Positions 41,711 through 51,808 are shown, counted from the stretch's first letter. The stretch is 64,000 nt of DNA from Pseudenterobacter timonensis (GCF_900021175.1 NZ_FCOP01000007.1:62001-126000); one strand, 5' to 3'. Notes: generated by a model from the sequence alone, not told the origin. Translations and numbers: made by a program.

Positions 41711-43090
41711 TCAGAACCAGGCTTCCCACATCGCGCCGACGTTGAAATCGTCCAGCGTTTCGTCATCGGTACCGTTCACGCGCGCGGTGCGTTCGTTATC
41801 CACCTTGCCGCCGGTGACGTAGAAGCGCAGCATCGGGCGGAACTCCGGCCCCATGGCAATGGAGATGTTCTGGGAGAGCGTCAGCTTCCAGCCTTTGTTA
41901 TCGCCGCCGTTGTCATAATCTACATGCTGCCAGCCCGCCTCCAGCCAGGTAGAGTGAACGTCGTTCCACCAGTGCATCGGGCGCACAATCGCGTTGTAGT
42001 TCTTGCGGTTATCGGTATTGTCGTCGCTGTTATCGTAGTCGTGGAAGGCGAGGAGATACTCGACCTGCGTCTGCGGCGTGAACTTGTACAGTCCTTCGAA
42101 GCTGGCGTAGACCGTGGTCAGCCCCTCGGTTTTGTTGTAGACGCTGTTGTCCGAGTTATCGGAGTAGCGGGCAATCACCTTGTTTACGCCGCTGTCGTTG
42201 GTATGGCTCAGCACCACGCCGCCCTGCCAGGCCTTCATGCGATCGTCACTATCCACCCCTTTCGAGTCGAAGCCGTAGTTGGCGTACAGCTCCAGATCCA
42301 GCGGGCCAAGCTTCATGCCGTGGATTTTGGAGGTGGCGGCGTAGTTGCCCTTGTCGCCGGTGCCGGAGCCGCCGGTACAGGTGATGCGCGACGGGTTCGC
42401 CTCATCCTCCATCACTTCCGGGCTACAGGATTCCACCGCCGCCACGGCCGCCACGTCAAACTTCACGCCGCCGATATCGAAGTTTTTCACCCCGGCGCCC
42501 TGGCCGTCGTGGTTCATCCAGAAGTAGTCGTTGATGCCCTGTTGCGGACGCTGGTGGAAGTCACGCCCCGCCCACAGATAGGCGTTCGGGTTGGAGGCCA
42601 GAATATTGGTCACCCCTGCGTAGGCCTTTTTGAGGTTCACCTCGTCGCCCCAGTGGTCGATCATCACGTTGACGTCCCAGATAGCGCCGTTATCGCCCTT
42701 AAAGGCTTTGGAAAGCTGAAATTCGCCGCCGTTGCTCTCGTTACCCAGACGACCAATCGCCGAGGCGCCGTTGTAGGAGCCATCCACGCCAACATATTTC
42801 TGGTCGCCCGCCTGGAAATGGGCGCCATAGCGGGCGTAACCGGTAAATTTAATCCCGAATGGGATCGCCATATCGGGCGACTGCGCGGGGGTTTGTGGAT
42901 CGGTGATAACATCCACTTTTTTGGCCTGCGCCGCATCCATTTTAGCCTGGCGTTCCGCCAGCGCTTTATCCACCGCTCTGGCCACAATGGCGTCGATTTG
43001 CTCCTGAGTAAATTCTTGTGCGAGTACAGAAATCGGGCAAAGCGTGGCGATAACCGCCATTGTTAATGGAAGTTTTTTAATCATATTCAT
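41711..43090 (-). CDS. LamB/BglH-type carbohydrate porin
   Basis: 459 residues. Signal peptide to about 24 (PISVLAQ), then a short coiled-coil-like stretch (ERQAKMDAAQAKK), then the LamB barrel from about 72: FTGYARYGAHFQ, YLWAGRDFHQRPQQGINDYFWMNHDGQGAG, ending MWEAWF. Sugar-specific diffusion of beta-glucosides is likely since it is the last gene of the PTS operon. Closest by layout to BglH or ScrY; the exact symbol is uncertain. Confidence 0.87.
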   Translation of the reverse strand: MNMIKKLPLTMAVIATLCPISVLAQEFTQEQIDAIVARAVDKALAERQAKMDAAQAKKVDVITDPQTPAQSPDMAIPFGIKFTGYARYGAHFQAGDQKYVGVDGSYNGASAIGRLGNESNGGEFQLSKAFKGDNGAIWDVNVMIDHWGDEVNLKKAYAGVTNILASNPNAYLWAGRDFHQRPQQGINDYFWMNHDGQGAGVKNFDIGGVKFDVAAVAAVESCSPEVMEDEANPSRITCTGGSGTGDKGNYAATSKIHGMKLGPLDLELYANYGFDSKGVDSDDRMKAWQGGVVLSHTNDSGVNKVIARYSDNSDNSVYNKTEGLTTVYASFEGLYKFTPQTQVEYLLAFHDYDNSDDNTDNRKNYNAIVRPMHWWNDVHSTWLEAGWQHVDYDNGGDNKGWKLTLSQNISIAMGPEFRPMLRFYVTGGKVDNERTARVNGTDDETLDDFNVGAMWEAWF

Positions 43091-43237
43091 GGTTATCTCA
43101 ATATTTATTTACGTATTATTCAGACAATAACCACCCAGCTCCGATCTGACAGAATATGTCGCTATCATCAGAACAAGTTGATTTTTTTATTTTATAGGTA
43201 CAGAGGCTTTAAATTAACGTAAGAATATCTCCTGATA

Positions 43238-43540
43238 TTATCGCTGATAGAGATGGATAATTTCTTCGGATAATTCACGGGCCAGCAGAGAGTTCATTAA
43301 ATGGTCCTGGGCGTGGACCATAATTAATGTCATCGGCTGGCGCGCTTCACCCGCGTCCTGCTCAATCAGTTTGGTTTGCATATGGTGCGCCTGGCGCGCG
43401 TAGCCATCGGCTTCGCGCAGCAGGTTTTTCGCTTCGTCAAAATCGCCCTGCCGCGCAGCGTGCAGTGCTTCAAAGCACAGGCTGCGCGACTGACCGGCAT
43501 TGACGATGATCTCCATTACGGCATCTTCGAGTGCGATCAT
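43238..43540 (-). CDS. PTS EIIA, lactose/cellobiose family
   Basis: 100 residues, all helical. IVNAGQSRSLCFEALHAARQGDFDEA near 12-37 and LIMVHAQDHLMNS near 73-85, with the phosphorylated His in VHAQDH. Passes phosphate from HPr to EIIB. Follows the glycosidase by six bases. Confidence 0.92.
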   Translation of the reverse strand: MIALEDAVMEIIVNAGQSRSLCFEALHAARQGDFDEAKNLLREADGYARQAHHMQTKLIEQDAGEARQPMTLIMVHAQDHLMNSLLARELSEEIIHLYQR

Positions 43541-43546
43541 TATTAG

Positions 43547-44923
43547 TTACTCTCTGGTAAACCCATTATTTTGTGCGGTAGCGGCAAACCACTCCCCGCT
43601 CTTTTTAATGGTGCGTTGTTGCGTGGCTAAATCGAGCTGGACAAAGCCATAGCGATTTTTATACGCATTGCACCATGACCAGTTATCTATAAATGTCCAC
43701 ATATGGTAACCGAGACAATTACAGCCCTCGCTAATACCTTTATGCAGCCATTTAAGATGTTCGGAAATAAAGTCGATACGGTATTGATCGTTAATCTGTC
43801 CATTTTCAATAAAGCGCTGCTCATTTTCGACACCCATTCCATTTTCTGAAATAAAACAGCGTGGGTTGGCGTAATTGTCGCGCAGATTAACGAGAATATC
43901 GTAAATACCCGGCTCGTAAATTTCCCAGCCGCGGTACGGGTTCATTTTGCGCCCCGGCATCTCATAGCTGTCGAAAAACCACTCCGGCATAAACGGCGCG
44001 TCTGGATTTACCGCGCTGTCACGACACTTCACGCGACGCGGCTGATAGTAGTTAATGCCCAGCAGGTCGATTTTCCCTTGCGCAATCAGCTCACTGTCTC
44101 CCGGCTGGCAGGCGGGAAGCTGGTCGTACGATTTTAACAGCGCGACCAGATCCTGCGGGTATTCGCCTTTCAGCACCGGATCGAGGAAGCTGCGGTTGAA
44201 CATCAGGTCGGCGATATGCGCAGCCTTCAGATCTGCCGGATTCTGCGAGCGCGGATAGGAGGGGGTGAGATTCAGCACGATACCGATTTCACCGGCGTGG
44301 TTGCCGGCGCGGAACGCGCGCACCGCCTCAGCGTGAGCCAGCACGGTATGATAGGCCACCGTCGCCGCGCGGCGAAAATCGACCACGTTCGGATAGTGAA
44401 AATCATACAGATACCCGCCTTCCACCGGCACGATTGGCTCGTTGAAGGTGAACCAGTGGTTCACGCGATCGCCAAACAGCTCAAAGCAGATCTGCGCGTA
44501 GCGGGCGTAGGCCGCCACCACCTCACGGTTCTCCCAGCCGCCGATTTCCTGCATCGCCATCGGCATATCAAAGTGGAAGAGGTTGATAAACGGCGTAATC
44601 CCCTGCGCCAGCAATTCGTCGATCACCTGGTTGTAAAAGGTCACCGCCTGCGGATTCACTTCGCCGATACCGTCGGGGATAAGGCGCGCCCAGCTAATGG
44701 AGGTGCGGAAGCTGTTATGGTTCAACTGCTTCAGCAAGGCGATATCCGTTTTCCAGTGCTCATAGAACGTGGAGGTCTGCTGCGGCCCCACGCCGTTATG
44801 AAAACGGTTCGGCTCCCGGGAGAACCAGTGATCCCATGTGGTCTCCCCCTCACGTGCGCCCTCGGTTTGCAGCGCCGAGCTGGCGCTTCCCCACCAGAAA
44901 TTATCGGGAAATGAATAGTACAT
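43547..44923 (-). CDS. 6-phospho-beta-glucosidase, GH1
   Basis: 458 residues. Acid/base Glu in WFTFNEPIVP near 169; nucleophile Glu in CFISENGMG near 361; the FPDNFWWGSASSALQTEG start is typical. The phosphate-binding tail motif follows W in WSWCNAYKNRYGFVQLD near 413-429. It splits imported beta-glucoside-6-phosphates. Inside the PTS operon. Confidence 0.93.
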   Translation of the reverse strand: MYYSFPDNFWWGSASSALQTEGAREGETTWDHWFSREPNRFHNGVGPQQTSTFYEHWKTDIALLKQLNHNSFRTSISWARLIPDGIGEVNPQAVTFYNQVIDELLAQGITPFINLFHFDMPMAMQEIGGWENREVVAAYARYAQICFELFGDRVNHWFTFNEPIVPVEGGYLYDFHYPNVVDFRRAATVAYHTVLAHAEAVRAFRAGNHAGEIGIVLNLTPSYPRSQNPADLKAAHIADLMFNRSFLDPVLKGEYPQDLVALLKSYDQLPACQPGDSELIAQGKIDLLGINYYQPRRVKCRDSAVNPDAPFMPEWFFDSYEMPGRKMNPYRGWEIYEPGIYDILVNLRDNYANPRCFISENGMGVENEQRFIENGQINDQYRIDFISEHLKWLHKGISEGCNCLGYHMWTFIDNWSWCNAYKNRYGFVQLDLATQQRTIKKSGEWFAATAQNNGFTRE

Positions 44924-44940
44924 ACGTCTTCCTCTTTGAC

Positions 44941-46266
44941 TTAATTGCTAACGGTTTCCACGGCGCCGACGGTCGCTTGCGCTTTCTGCTCTTCGGTTTT
45001 CATCAAAGAACGTTCGTAGGCGCGCAGGAACGGTAAATAAATTAATGCCGACATCACCATACAGATAACACACATCACCACAGGACTGAACGCCCAGTTT
45101 GCCGCCCAGGAGGCGCCGATGGGGGCAGGGGTAGTCCACGGCGTCAGCGACACCACCTGCGCCAGCCAGCCGAGACGGGTGGCAGCGTAAGCGAGAACGG
45201 CGTTAATCAGCGGTACAAAGACAAACGGGATAAAGAGCATCGGGTTCATGATGATTGGCGCGCCGAACAGAATCGGTTCGTTGATATTAAAGAAGCTCGG
45301 CACAATGCCCATTTTGCCGATGGTGCGCAGATGGGTGGCGCGGCTGCGCAGCAGCAGGAACGCCAGCGGCAGGGTGGAGCCGACGCCGCCAATCAGCAGG
45401 TAGTGATCCCAGAAACCCTGCAGATAGACGTGCGGCAGCACGCTACCCGCCGCCAGCGCCGCCTGGTTGGCAGAGAGGTTCGCCATCCAGAACGGGTTCA
45501 TGATGCCGGTAACAATCAGCGAGCCGTGAATGCCGGCGAACCAGAAAATCTGGCACAGCAGAACCGAGAGCAGGATCGCGGGCAGGGAGTCGGAGGCGGA
45601 AACCAGCGGCTCCAGCAGATGCATAATCGCCTGCGGGATAATCATGCCGGTCTGTGCTTCGATAAACAGGTTCAGCGGGTGCAGCGTGCCGATTACCACC
45701 ATCACCGGAATAAGGATCTCAAAAGAGCGCGCCACGCCGGTCGGCACCTCTTTCGGCAGACGGATGGTGACGTTGTGCTGCTTCAGCCAGGCGTAAACGC
45801 GGGTAGAGTAAATCGCGGTGATCAGCGCGGTGAAAATCCCCTGGCCGGAGAGGTACTGGGTGGAGATTTTGCCGTCGGCATACGGCGCGGCGACCAGCAG
45901 AAACGCCATAAAGGCCAGCAGGCCGGACATCACCGGGTCGAGGTTAAACTGGCGGCCAAGCGAAGCGCCAATCCCCACCGAAATAAAGAAGGTCATTACC
46001 CCCATGCTGAGGTTAAACGGCAGCATCAGCTGCTCGCGGTAGGTCTCGGAGAAATCGAGCCAGCCGCGGGCGAAGCTGTTGGTGGTTTCCGCCGAGAAGG
46101 GGGGAAAAATAAAGACCAGCATAAACGAGCCGATGATCATAAACGGCAGCGCGGCGGTAAAACCGTCGCGGATAGCGATAACGTACTTTTGTTGCCCGAG
46201 CTTGCCCGCCAGCGGCGTGATGGACTGCTCAATGACAGCGACCATAGACTGATATAACGAACTCAT
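44941..46266 (-). CDS. PTS EIIC, cellobiose/lactose family
   Basis: 441 residues with about ten membrane helices. Family features: IRDGFTAALPFMIIGSFMLVF near 27-47, FWAGIHGSLIVTGIMNPFW near 235 and NINEPILFGAPIIMNPMLFIPF near 320. Separate IIB and IIA chains are next to it. Likely substrates are beta-glucosides such as cellobiose; inferred from the GH1 partner. Confidence 0.92.
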   Translation of the reverse strand: MSSLYQSMVAVIEQSITPLAGKLGQQKYVIAIRDGFTAALPFMIIGSFMLVFIFPPFSAETTNSFARGWLDFSETYREQLMLPFNLSMGVMTFFISVGIGASLGRQFNLDPVMSGLLAFMAFLLVAAPYADGKISTQYLSGQGIFTALITAIYSTRVYAWLKQHNVTIRLPKEVPTGVARSFEILIPVMVVIGTLHPLNLFIEAQTGMIIPQAIMHLLEPLVSASDSLPAILLSVLLCQIFWFAGIHGSLIVTGIMNPFWMANLSANQAALAAGSVLPHVYLQGFWDHYLLIGGVGSTLPLAFLLLRSRATHLRTIGKMGIVPSFFNINEPILFGAPIIMNPMLFIPFVFVPLINAVLAYAATRLGWLAQVVSLTPWTTPAPIGASWAANWAFSPVVMCVICMVMSALIYLPFLRAYERSLMKTEEQKAQATVGAVETVSN

Positions 46267-46277
46267 GGGTTCACCTT

Positions 46278-46592
46278 TTAGTGCGCCGCTTCGATCAGCG
46301 ACAGTGCATAGTCCAGGACCTTATCGCCACGCTGCATGCCGTAATCCATCGTATCGATGGCTTGCACCGGTATGCCCTGAGTAGCGGCCTTGTCTGAAAG
46401 GGTTTTTAACATGTATTTCACCTGGGGTCCGAGAAGCACCACCTGATATTGCGGAAACTGGATGTCAAATTCGGAAACGCCGTAGGCGTCGATTTTGACC
46501 GGCAGACCACGGCTTTCCGCCGCTTCAACCATTTTCCTCACTAAAAGACTGGTGGACATCCCCGCAGAACAGCACAGCATAATCTTGAACAT
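46278..46592 (-). CDS. PTS EIIB, lactose/cellobiose family
   Basis: 104 residues from ATG 46592, chosen because GAGGA lies nine bases upstream; a TTG six bases earlier is too close to that site. The phosphocysteine loop LCCSAGMSTSLL (residues 6-17) is diagnostic. First gene of the operon EIIB-EIIC-GH1-EIIA-porin. Confidence 0.92.
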   Translation of the reverse strand: MFKIMLCCSAGMSTSLLVRKMVEAAESRGLPVKIDAYGVSEFDIQFPQYQVVLLGPQVKYMLKTLSDKAATQGIPVQAIDTMDYGMQRGDKVLDYALSLIEAAH

Positions 46593-46646
46593 CGACAACC
46601 ATCCTCAAAATGTAAAAAGTTATTGCGTGGATGATTGGATAACAGA

Positions 46647-46787
46647 TGGAAACCGGTTTCCATTTATAAAAGACAGAATTGTGACAACCATCAATAACGG
46701 TTGCTTATGAGGCTAATTATCACGATTTTGATCACATTATTTGGCTGCTTTTAACGCAATTTGAGGGGAAACGGAAAATCGGTTTCC
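46647..46787. promoter_or_regulatory. LacI-type operators in the divergent PTS/regulator region
   Basis: A perfect 16-bp palindrome TGGAAACCGGTTTCCA lies at 46647-46662, and a second close copy GGAAAATCGGTTTCC at 46773-46787; a further half-site ACGGAAACGG follows near 46795. This central-CG pattern is that of LacI/GalR-family operators, so the regulator at 46886 probably binds both. Rest of the gap holds no gene. Confidence 0.8.
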
Positions 46788-46885
46788 ATGAAAAACGGAA
46801 ACGGCTATACTCCTTTCTGGCGATTATCTGAGCCACAGAAGTGACAGGATTTACAGGGACAGCGGTTGTCCGCAAGGGGAGAGAG

Positions 46886-47836
46886 ATGTCTACAATCAAC
46901 GATGTATCACGTCTGGCCGGGGTGTCGAAAGCCACGGTATCGCGGGTGTTGAGCGGGTCGCGCGGGGTCAAGGAGGCCAGCCGCCAGGCCGTATTGAAAG
47001 CGGTGGATGAGCTGAACTATCGGCCAAACGTTATCGCCCAGTCGCTGCTCAGCCAGTCTACCGGCTGTATTGGCGTTATCTGCGCGCAGGAGAACGTCAA
47101 CCAGACCACCGGCTACCTCTATGCGCTGGAAAAACAGCTCAGCCAGCACCAAAAGCATCTCCTGCTGCGTTTCGCCAATACCCGGGCGGAGGTGATGACC
47201 GCGCTCGAAGAACTCTCCTGTGGACTGTGCGACGATGTGTTGATTATTGGCGCGCGTTTCCCGCTACATATCGACCAGGAGAATGTCATTCTGGTGGACT
47301 GTATGGAGACGGAGAACGCTAACAGCATCCATTTCGATCACGCCTTCGCCGCCGAGACGGCCTGTAACTACCTGGCGAGCCAGGGTCGTCGCCAGATCGC
47401 GCTGATTCACCCTTACGGCAGCGGCTTTGCCGATCAGGTGCTGCTGGGCTACAAACATGCGCTGGAGAAAAATTTCCTGCCCTTTAATCGCAACCTGGTC
47501 TTTATGGAGGCCACCTCCTCCTCCGTGGCGCTCCAGGAGCTGCTGAATAACGCCTCGACCCTCAATTTCAACGCGCTGCTGGTGGCGGATGAGCAGGAAG
47601 CCCAGCGCGTCATTCCGCAATTGCAGGCCTTTAACAAGTCGGTGCCGGAAGAGATTATGGTCTTTAGCCTGGCGGGATCGCTGCATCTGCCTGGTATTCC
47701 CGTCATCCCGGCGATTGAATATTCGATGGATGCGATGGCGGCGCGCATCGCCGACTGGTTAACGGCGAAAACGCGGATGCTCGGCGCTTATGTATTGCGC
47801 GGGGATCTGATTATCCCGGATATTCGCAAGCGCTAA
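46886..47836 (+). CDS. LacI-family repressor of the beta-glucoside PTS operon
   Basis: 316 residues from ATG 46886 (MSTINDVSRLAGVSKATVSRV), with AGGGGAGAGAG upstream. The N-terminal helix-turn-helix and hinge (VDELNYRPNVIAQSL) are intact; the periplasmic-binding-like domain follows with GCIGVICAQEN. Resembles AscG/CelR regulators. Divergent from the PTS operon with two palindromic operators between. Confidence 0.9.
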   Translation: MSTINDVSRLAGVSKATVSRVLSGSRGVKEASRQAVLKAVDELNYRPNVIAQSLLSQSTGCIGVICAQENVNQTTGYLYALEKQLSQHQKHLLLRFANTRAEVMTALEELSCGLCDDVLIIGARFPLHIDQENVILVDCMETENANSIHFDHAFAAETACNYLASQGRRQIALIHPYGSGFADQVLLGYKHALEKNFLPFNRNLVFMEATSSSVALQELLNNASTLNFNALLVADEQEAQRVIPQLQAFNKSVPEEIMVFSLAGSLHLPGIPVIPAIEYSMDAMAARIADWLTAKTRMLGAYVLRGDLIIPDIRKR

Positions 47837-47851
47837 CCTGCGGGGGAGGAG

Positions 47852-48148
47852 TTAATAATCCTCCATGCAATCCACCTTGCTCACCGCTTCCCAGTAGTTG
47901 TCGAGGTTATCCCGCTCGACGGCCAGCAGGGCGTTTTTTACCAGGATGCGGTTCACCTCGGATGACATTATCATCGCCTGCCACTCTTTATCGGTCTGCC
48001 TGCGCTGCGGCGCGCAGACTTTTTTGATGTCCTTCATCACCGCCTGACGCAGCTTTGCCTCTTTTGCCGGGTCCGACTGCTCCTGCGCATGTACAAATAC
48101 AGCGAAGAGGAGACAGAGTATCAGACAGAACAGGTGCGCGACTTTCAT
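47852..48148 (-). CDS. yicS: YicS-like small periplasmic protein
   Basis: 98 residues. Signal peptide to about residue 21 (FAVFVHA-QE). Two cysteines (KKVCAPQ near 44 and KVDCMEDY at the end) and DNLDNYWEAVSKVDC match E. coli YicS (97 residues). Function unknown. Close to nlpA in E. coli; here separated by inserted genes. Confidence 0.82.
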   Translation of the reverse strand: MKVAHLFCLILCLLFAVFVHAQEQSDPAKEAKLRQAVMKDIKKVCAPQRRQTDKEWQAMIMSSEVNRILVKNALLAVERDNLDNYWEAVSKVDCMEDY

Positions 48149-48305
48149 AGAACCTCCGCAGTAATAACAGACCCTCTCTGAAATATATCGTTACAAACGG
48201 CAGCATGATTCAAGCCAAAAGTATGATTTCCCGCGACGAAGAGTATGAGTGTACTGACCGTCCAAAGCGTGCAATAGTGTGACTTATCAATATACAGGAG
48301 GGGAT

Positions 48306-48725
48306 ATGCAGCTGAGCGTCACCGATAACATTGCCGAACAGGATCACAATGACCTTCTCGCCGGCTTACGCGCCTATAACCAGCAGTTTATCGACCTGCC
48401 GCTCGCCCATGGCGACATCGGCCTCTTTGCGCGTGACGACAAGGGCACACTGCAGGGCGGGCTGACCGGGCAACGCACGGGCGAATGGTTCTGCATCAAA
48501 TACCTCTGGGTGAGCGAGGCGGCTCGCGGCACCGGGCTGGGCAGTCGACTGATGCAGGCGGCGGAAGAGGAGGCCAGGCGCAAGGGCTGCGGCCATGCGC
48601 TGGTGGACACCTTCAGCTTCCAGGCGCGGCCATTTTACGAGAAGCAGGGCTACCGGCTGCAGATGACGCTGGAGGATTTCCCCTACCAGGGAATGCAGCG
48701 GTATTATCTTTCTAAGCCGCTTTAA
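48306..48725 (+). CDS. GNAT-family N-acetyltransferase
   Basis: 139 residues from ATG 48306, preceded by a very strong AGGAGGGG site; a GTG 27 bases upstream is in frame but not needed. The loop [19 protein letters not shown] near 73-91 is the acetyl-CoA site, and [13 protein letters not shown] is the usual C-terminal strand. Substrate unknown. Its stop overlaps the convergent TetR gene by four bases. Confidence 0.83.
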   Translation: MQLSVTDNIAEQDHNDLLAGLRAYNQQFIDLPLAHGDIGLFARDDKGTLQGGLTGQRTGEWFCIKYLWVSEAARGTGLGSRLMQAAEEEARRKGCGHALVDTFSFQARPFYEKQGYRLQMTLEDFPYQGMQRYYLSKPL

Positions 48726-49381
48726 CCCGCCATTCCCGAGCCCGTCACCGCCAGCGCATGACGCACGATCGTCTCCGGCGAGAGGGATGCTAACCTTTCG
48801 TCGTTGCGCATCCTTGAGAAGGGCACCAGCACAAGGCTGAGTAAGGTCGTGAAGAGAAGCTCAGGGGCGAGGGCGGGGTTCAGTTTGCCCTCCTGTTGCC
48901 AGCGGATGAGCAGGGCGAGCGTGGCGCAATATTCCTCTTCTCCCCAGCGGGCATACAGATGGGCGCGCAGCGGCGACATTTCGCCAATGACTTCCTGCAT
49001 CCACAGCGGGGCGAACCAGGCGTGGCGTTCCGCCAGCCGGGCCAGCGTCTGTACCGTCTGCGTGAGCGCCGTAACGGGGTCGTCAGGATGGGCCTTAAAA
49101 ACAGCGACAATCTCGCTGCGCAGCGGTAAAAAACGCTCTTCAATCATGGCGTCCAGCAGCTGTTCGCGCGAGTTGAAGTAGTAGTTCAGCATGGCGGGGG
49201 TGACGCCTGCTTCCTTCGCGATGGCGTTAAGCGACGTCTGCGCCATCCCCTGTCTGGAAAAGAGACTTAGCGCGATATCCAGCAGCCGTTCGCGTCTGGC
49301 CGCGTTATCCTGGCCGCCGCGCGGGCGCCCGGGACGACGGCCTGCAGAGCCAGGCTGAGAATTGTCTGTTAGTGCTTTCAT
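48722..49381 (-). CDS. TetR-family repressor
   Basis: 219 residues. An arginine/glycine-rich start ([13 protein letters not shown]) precedes the TetR helix-turn-helix ([34 protein letters not shown], about 45-78). Divergent from the DHA2 efflux gene, whose promoter region (49382-49458) it probably controls. Confidence 0.88.
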   Translation of the reverse strand: MKALTDNSQPGSAGRRPGRPRGGQDNAARRERLLDIALSLFSRQGMAQTSLNAIAKEAGVTPAMLNYYFNSREQLLDAMIEERFLPLRSEIVAVFKAHPDDPVTALTQTVQTLARLAERHAWFAPLWMQEVIGEMSPLRAHLYARWGEEEYCATLALLIRWQQEGKLNPALAPELLFTTLLSLVLVPFSRMRNDERLASLSPETIVRHALAVTGSGMAG

Positions 49382-49458
49382 GGCGTGTTCATCTCTTGAC
49401 CGAAATCATAATTTCTACAAATATTAATTATGCATTTAATTAATTTCAAGGTTTCCTG

Positions 49459-50976
49459 ATGGCGTTTGAACCCACAAACAAGGCTGAAGCCGCCGTGACG
49501 CAGAAAGCGCCGTCGGTGCGGCTTCTGTTCAGCGCGCTGCTGCTGGTCATGCTGCTCTCTGCGCTCGATCAAACGATTGTCTCTACCGCCCTGCCCACCA
49601 TTGTTGGCGAGCTGGGCGGGCTGGATCGGCTCTCCTGGGTCGTGACGGCCTATATTCTCTCCTCCACCATCGTCGTTCCGCTGTATGGCAAATTTGGCGA
49701 CCTTTTTGGCCGTAAAATCGTCCTGCAAATCGCGATTGTCCTGTTTCTGCTCGGTTCCGTCTTATGTGGGCTGGCGCAGAATATGACCCAGCTGGTGCTG
49801 ATGCGCGCCCTGCAGGGGCTGGGCGGCGGCGGCCTGATGGTGATCAGCATGGCGGCCGTGGCGGACGTCATTCCCCCGGCGGATCGCGGGCGCTATCAGG
49901 GGCTGTTTGGCGGCGTGTTCGGGCTGGCGACGGTCATCGGCCCGCTGATCGGCGGTTTTCTTGTGCAGCACGCCTCCTGGCGGTGGATTTTCTATATTAA
50001 CCTGCCGCTTGGGCTGTTTGCGCTGGTGGTGATTGGCGCGGTATTCCACGGCAGCGCCCGGCGTAACGCCCATGAAATTGACTATCTGGGAGCCTTTTAC
50101 CTCAGCATGGCGCTGCTCTGCATTATCCTCTTTACCACCGAAGGGGGGACGGTACGGCCCTGGAGCGATCCGCAGCTCTGGTGCATTCTGGCGTTTGGGT
50201 TAACCGGTATCGCCGGGTTTATTTACGAGGAGCGCCTGGCATGGGAGCCGATCATTCCGCTGTCGCTCTTTCGCGATCGCAGTTTTCTGCTCTGCAGCCT
50301 GATAGGTTTTATCATCGGCCTGGCCCTGTTTGGGTCGGTCACCTTCCTGCCGCTCTATCTGCAGGTGGTTAAAAACGCCACGCCAACCCAGGCGGGATTA
50401 CAGCTTATCCCCCTGATGGGCGGGCTGCTGCTGACCTCGATTGTCAGCGGGCGCATCATCAGCCGCACCGGGAAGTATCGTCTGTTTCCCATTCTCGGCA
50501 CCTTGCTGGGGGCGATCGGCATGGTGTTGTTAACCCGAATATCGATCCACTCCCCGACGTGGCATCTCTACCTGTTTACCGGCGTGCTGGGGATGGGGCT
50601 TGGGCTGGTGATGCAGGTGCTGGTGCTGGCGGTGCAGAACAGCGTCTCCAGCAGCCAGTACGGGGTCGCCACCTCCGGCGTGACGCTGTTCCGCTCGATT
50701 GGCGGGGCCATTGGCGTGGCGCTCTTTGGCGCCGTGTTTACCCATGTACTGCAATCGGGGCTGATATCGCGCCTGCCTGAAGGGACGGTACTGCCGCGGG
50801 AACTGAACCCCGTCTCGGTAAATCATCTGCCGGACACGCTGCGGCTGGGCTACCTCGACGCCTTTGGCTCGGCAATCCACGCGGTATTCGTGATGGCGGC
50901 GGGCATTATGGCGCTGGCGTTTATCCTGTCTTGGTTCCTGCGCGAAGCGCCGCTGCGCCGAAGCCACCAGCAATAA
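49459..50976 (+). CDS. DHA2-family drug efflux MFS transporter
   Basis: 505 residues with 14 predicted helices. Motifs: LLSALDQTIVSTALPTIVGELGG near 34-56, GKFGDLFGRKIVLQ near 78-91 and RALQGLGGGGLMVISMAAVADVIPPADRGRYQG near 118-150. EmrB/QacA-like proton antiporter for drugs or other toxic compounds. Divergent TetR regulator upstream. Confidence 0.9.
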   Translation: MAFEPTNKAEAAVTQKAPSVRLLFSALLLVMLLSALDQTIVSTALPTIVGELGGLDRLSWVVTAYILSSTIVVPLYGKFGDLFGRKIVLQIAIVLFLLGSVLCGLAQNMTQLVLMRALQGLGGGGLMVISMAAVADVIPPADRGRYQGLFGGVFGLATVIGPLIGGFLVQHASWRWIFYINLPLGLFALVVIGAVFHGSARRNAHEIDYLGAFYLSMALLCIILFTTEGGTVRPWSDPQLWCILAFGLTGIAGFIYEERLAWEPIIPLSLFRDRSFLLCSLIGFIIGLALFGSVTFLPLYLQVVKNATPTQAGLQLIPLMGGLLLTSIVSGRIISRTGKYRLFPILGTLLGAIGMVLLTRISIHSPTWHLYLFTGVLGMGLGLVMQVLVLAVQNSVSSSQYGVATSGVTLFRSIGGAIGVALFGAVFTHVLQSGLISRLPEGTVLPRELNPVSVNHLPDTLRLGYLDAFGSAIHAVFVMAAGIMALAFILSWFLREAPLRRSHQQ

Positions 50977-51055
50977 AAATGGTCGTCCGATTTTCGGTTG
51001 TGAGGGGTGAGCGGAAAGCGCCACACTCATCCGACACCCTTTACCGGAGTCGACC

Positions 51056-51808
51056 ATGGATTTCACCTCGCTTCACCACTCATCTTCGCCGCTACTCGTG
51101 GCTAACGTCTGGGATGCCAGCAGCGCGCTGGCGGCCCGGCAGGCGGGATACCGCGCACTGGGCACCTCCAGCGCCGCGATTGCTGCCATGCTGGGCTATG
51201 AGGATGGCGAACAGATCGCCCTGGATGAACTGCTGTTCATCGTCTCGCGCATCCGAACGGTTACCGATCTGCCGTTAAGCGTTGACCTCGAAGCGGGCTA
51301 TGGCGATACCCTTTTCGCGATCCAGCGTCTGGCCCGTATTGGTGTGGTGGGCATCAATCTTGAGGACAGTCATGTGGTCAACGGCGTACGTCAGCTTGAT
51401 GATGCCAATAGCTTTGCCGACAAGCTGGAGACCATCGCACAGGCACGCACCGGCCTGTTTTTAAACATCCGTACCGACAGTTTTGTTGTCGGTTGCGAAA
51501 ATGCGCTGGAAGAGGCGCTGCGCCGTGGCCGTCTCTATGCCGGACGCGGCGCGGATGGCCTGTTTGTTCCGGGTGTGACGCAGAATGAAGATATCGCCAC
51601 GCTGGTGCGTGAAATTCCCCTGCCACTAAACGTCATGTGTATGCCCGGCCTTGCCGATTTTGCCACCCTGCAGGCGTTGGGCGTGCGGCGCATTTCTATG
51701 GGCAATTTTGTGCATGGCGCATTACAAACAGCGTTAAACGCTTTACTGTCTTCCCTTCAGCAACAGCAAACTTTTGCGGGGTTATTCAGCCATGAAAGTC
51801 ACCGATAG
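51056..51808 (+). CDS. Isocitrate lyase/PEP mutase superfamily protein
   Basis: 250 residues. TIM-barrel features: ANVWDASSALAARQAGYRALGTSS at the start, VDLEAGYGD near 80-88 and GINLEDSH near 101-108, the metal and carboxylate-binding loop. The KKCGH loop of isocitrate lyase is not seen, so the reaction is unknown. It overlaps the Ada-like gene by 17 bases. Confidence 0.85.
   Translation: MDFTSLHHSSSPLLVANVWDASSALAARQAGYRALGTSSAAIAAMLGYEDGEQIALDELLFIVSRIRTVTDLPLSVDLEAGYGDTLFAIQRLARIGVVGINLEDSHVVNGVRQLDDANSFADKLETIAQARTGLFLNIRTDSFVVGCENALEEALRRGRLYAGRGADGLFVPGVTQNEDIATLVREIPLPLNVMCMPGLADFATLQALGVRRISMGNFVHGALQTALNALLSSLQQQQTFAGLFSHESHR

Noticed and set aside
35600-47850. selC tRNA gene expected near the yic genes
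   Set aside because: No tRNA-Sec sequence or other tRNA cloverleaf was recognised anywhere in the window.
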